Below are positions 38,298 through 40,515 of a stretch of DNA of 40,515 bases, in pieces (position 1 is the first letter of the stretch; every line of letters starts with the position of its first letter). This stretch comes from CAZBPZ01 sp964493955. GTDB lineage: Bacteria; Chloroflexota; Dehalococcoidia; Dehalococcoidales; Fen-1064. Position numbers and translations under genes: made by a program. The notes under the pieces are model-generated. The model saw nothing but the letters and a program-made list of their open reading frames with translations, ran no database searches and was not told the origin of the DNA. The stretch is from NCBI GenBank assembly GCA_964493955.1, contig CAZBPZ010000005.1:1-40515 (forward strand), in the 5' to 3' direction.

Positions 38298-38310
38298 CGG
38301 CGAGAGGTCT

Positions 38311-40515
38311 ATGGACACCTCGGCCTTCCTGCATTACGTTGTGAGCCAGCCGGGCTACGGTGGCCAGGTGGCCCACGTTGAGCATCTGCCGGCCCGCCCG
38401 GCCCGTCATCGCCGGCTCCGGGCTCCCCTCCCCGGGGAGCTTGTCCGCCGGCTGGAAGAGCGGCACCTCCTGCCCCTCTACAGCCACCAGGCCCGGGCGG
38501 TAGAACTGGCCCGGGACGGCCGCAACGTCATGGTGGCCACCCCCAGCGCCAGCGGCAAGACCCTCTGCTACAACATCCCGGTGCTGGCGGCGCTGCTCGA
38601 AGAGCCCTCTGCCTGCGCCCTCTACCTCTTTCCCACCAAGGCGCTGGCGCAGGACCAGCTACGCTCCCTGCGGGACCTGGCCTGCCCCGGGCTGCTTCCC
38701 GCCACGGACGTCACCACTTTCGACGGCGACACTCCACCCCTCGAGCGGGGTGATATCCGCCGCCGTGCCCGCATCATCCTCAGCAACCCGGACATGCTGC
38801 ACGTCGGCATACTGCCCGCCCACCCCCAGTGGTCGCGCCTGCTGCGGCGGCTCCGCTTCGTCGTCATCGACGAGGCCCATACCTACCGCGGGGTCTTCGG
38901 CTCCCACCTGGCCGGGGTGCTGCGCCGCCTGCAGCGCCTCTGCCGCCACTATGGCTCGGACCCGCGGTTCATCGCCTCCTCCGCCACCGTGGCCAACCCC
39001 GGTGAGCACGCCGAAAAGCTGACGGGCCTTGCCTTCGAGGTGGTGGACGATGACGGCTCGCCCCGCGGGCCGCGTGACTTTATCTTCTGGAACCCGCCGC
39101 TGGTAAACCCGGCCCGCAGTGCCCGCCGCAGCGCCAACACCGAGGCGACCAACCTCTTCACCGAGCTGGTATCACACCGGGTGCGCACGCTGGCCTTCAC
39201 CCGCACCCGCCGCCTCACCGAACTGGTCTATACCTACTCGCGCGACCGCCTGGCCACCAGTGACCCGGAGCTGGCCGGGCGCATCCGTCCCTACCGGGCG
39301 GGCTACCTGGCGCGGGACCGCCGCCAGATAGAGCAGGCCCTCTTCAGCGGGGAGCTGCTCGGGGTGGTGGCCACCAATGCCCTTGAGCTGGGGATAGACA
39401 TCGGTGACCTGGAGGCGACGCTCCTCACCGGCTACCCGGGCAGTATTGCCAGCACCTGGCAGCAGGCCGGGCGCAGCGGGAGGGGAGAAGGCCACGCCCT
39501 CAGCATCCTCATCGGCCAGGACAACCCGCTGGACCAGTACCTCATGCGCCACCCGGAGGCATTCTTCGGCCGGAGCTTTGAGAACGCCCTCATCAACCCG
39601 GAAAACCCCTACATCCTGCGTGCCCACCTCCTCTGCGCCGCCTGGGAGCTGCCGCTCGGGCCGGCCGACGAGGCGTTCTTCGGGCCGGAGATGGCCGGGC
39701 AGGTGGCCGAGCTTGTCCGGCACGGCGCCCTGCGCGAGCGGCGGGGCCGCTTCTACCCCACCCCGGCGGTCAGCCACCCTGCCCGGGGTATCAACATCCG
39801 CTCCAGCTCGAGCGCCAGCTACTCGCTGGTTGATGCCTCCAGCGGCAACCTGCTGGAGACGGTCGAGGCTGATACCGCCATCTTCCAGATATACCCCGGC
39901 GCCATCTACCTGCACCAGGGCGAGGCCTACCTGGTGAAAGAGCTCAACCCGGCTACCCGTACCGCCCACCTCGTCCCGGTGGACACCAACTACTACACCC
40001 AGACCAAGGAGCTGACCGACCTCCACATCACCCGGCTGCGGCGCGAAAAGCGCACCCGCCGGACCACTGTTTACCTGGGCGAAGTGGAGGTCACCACCAG
40101 CGTCATCGGCTTCAAGAAAATGGCCCAGTACACTGACGAAGTGCTGGGTGAGGAAGACCTCAGCCTGCCGCCCCAGCAGTTCCCCACCGTGGCCCTCTGG
40201 TTTGACCTGCCGCCGGGCGCGATGGACCGGGTGGAGCGGGAGGGGCTGGACCTGGCGGGCGGACTGCACGCCGTTGAGCACGCCGCCATCGCCATTCTGC
40301 CACTGTTTGCCCTGTGCGACCGTAACGACATCGGCGGCCTCTCCACGACCCTGCACCCGGACACGGGCCGCGCCCAGGTCTTCATCTACGATGCCCACCC
40401 CGGCGGCATCGGCATCGCCGAGCGTGGTTTCGAGATGATAACCCGGCTCTGGGACGCCACGCTCAAGACGGTGGTGGAGTGTCCCTGCCAGAAGGGCTGC
40501 CCCGGTTGCATCCAG
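38311..40515 (+). CDS. DEAH-box helicase of MrfA/Hrq1 type (3' end outside window)
   Basis: Superfamily 2 ATP-dependent 3'-5' DNA helicase; relatives act in repair of mitomycin-type damage. 735 residues are visible, open to the window edge. Walker A TPSASGKT at 77-84; Walker B VIDEAHTYRGVFGSHLAGVL with DEAH at 187-190; SSATVANP motif III; helicase C-terminal domain with ATNALELGIDIGDLEATLLT and QQAGRSGRGEG; then the MZB/DUF1998-type zinc site at the very end, Cys724, Cys726, Cys730 and Cys733 (ECPCQKGCPGCIQ). Relatives are about 750 residues, so little is missing. ATG 38311 has GAGAGG upstream. Confidence 0.93.
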   Translation, partial: MDTSAFLHYVVSQPGYGGQVAHVEHLPARPARHRRLRAPLPGELVRRLEERHLLPLYSHQARAVELARDGRNVMVATPSASGKTLCYNIPVLAALLEEPSACALYLFPTKALAQDQLRSLRDLACPGLLPATDVTTFDGDTPPLERGDIRRRARIILSNPDMLHVGILPAHPQWSRLLRRLRFVVIDEAHTYRGVFGSHLAGVLRRLQRLCRHYGSDPRFIASSATVANPGEHAEKLTGLAFEVVDDDGSPRGPRDFIFWNPPLVNPARSARRSANTEATNLFTELVSHRVRTLAFTRTRRLTELVYTYSRDRLATSDPELAGRIRPYRAGYLARDRRQIEQALFSGELLGVVATNALELGIDIGDLEATLLTGYPGSIASTWQQAGRSGRGEGHALSILIGQDNPLDQYLMRHPEAFFGRSFENALINPENPYILRAHLLCAAWELPLGPADEAFFGPEMAGQVAELVRHGALRERRGRFYPTPAVSHPARGINIRSSSSASYSLVDASSGNLLETVEADTAIFQIYPGAIYLHQGEAYLVKELNPATRTAHLVPVDTNYYTQTKELTDLHITRLRREKRTRRTTVYLGEVEVTTSVIGFKKMAQYTDEVLGEEDLSLPPQQFPTVALWFDLPPGAMDRVEREGLDLAGGLHAVEHAAIAILPLFALCDRNDIGGLSTTLHPDTGRAQVFIYDAHPGGIGIAERGFEMITRLWDATLKTVVECPCQKGCPGCIQ

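Noticed and set aside
1..40515. tRNA, rRNA, tmRNA or insertion sequence.
   Set aside because: Reading the intergenic regions on both strands showed no cloverleaf-like or transposase-like sequence that I could support.

Overview
The window is GC-rich bacterial DNA that looks like a metagenome-assembled member of Dehalococcoidia (Chloroflexota). This rests on the conserved order pyrH, frr, uppS, cdsA, dxr, rseP, ispG, proS and thrS, infC, rpmI, rplT, pheS, pheT, on the protein families present, and on a Gram-positive-type LexA box, which is the type described for Dehalococcoides LexA. No homology search was possible, so the taxonomy is inference. Promoters follow one pattern: TTGACA-like, a spacer of 17 nt (18 in one case), then a TAnnnT-like hexamer. 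Some mRNAs appear to be leaderless. No tRNA, rRNA, CRISPR array or insertion sequence was seen. A 100-N assembly gap lies at 29696-29795.

1-19000: a translation, isoprenoid and envelope block. The pyrH end, frr, uppS and cdsA are followed by a B12-type radical SAM gene, a small transaldolase, a three-gene GDP-heptose operon (hddC, hddA, gmhA) and a second SIS isomerase. dxr, rseP and ispG then resume. A four-gene operon (DUF2089 regulator, small membrane protein, SHOCT-like protein, MFS exporter) precedes proS and a PHP-domain gene.

16925-23533 (minus): thrS, infC, rpmI and rplT from one promoter. A hairpin follows, and then a separate promoter for pheS and pheT.

23681-28174 (minus): a compact phosphonate biosynthesis operon: PEP mutase fused to a nucleotidyltransferase, a two-subunit phosphonopyruvate decarboxylase, an iron-type alcohol dehydrogenase and a second nucleotidyltransferase. 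Together they predict a CMP-activated C2 phosphonate, probably 2-hydroxyethylphosphonate, for decorating lipid or glycan.

28305-32706: a DUF1616 membrane protein; a zinc-ribbon gene with a leader hairpin that pairs up to its start codon and is interrupted by a probably false gap; a PadR regulator with an MFS exporter; and RNase HI with a coiled-coil zinc-ribbon protein.

32777-34679: a LexA box heads three overlapping genes that end in a complete phage-type large terminase. No portal, capsid or tail gene is present. This SOS-controlled orphan terminase unit is the most unusual item in the window.

34742-40515: homoserine dehydrogenase, a membrane-anchored multi-domain surface protein divergent from an XRE regulator (both apparently leaderless), DUF503, and a DEAH-box MrfA/Hrq1-type helicase that runs off the end. 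Four of the five convergent gene pairs share a CTAG in which both TAG stop codons overlap.
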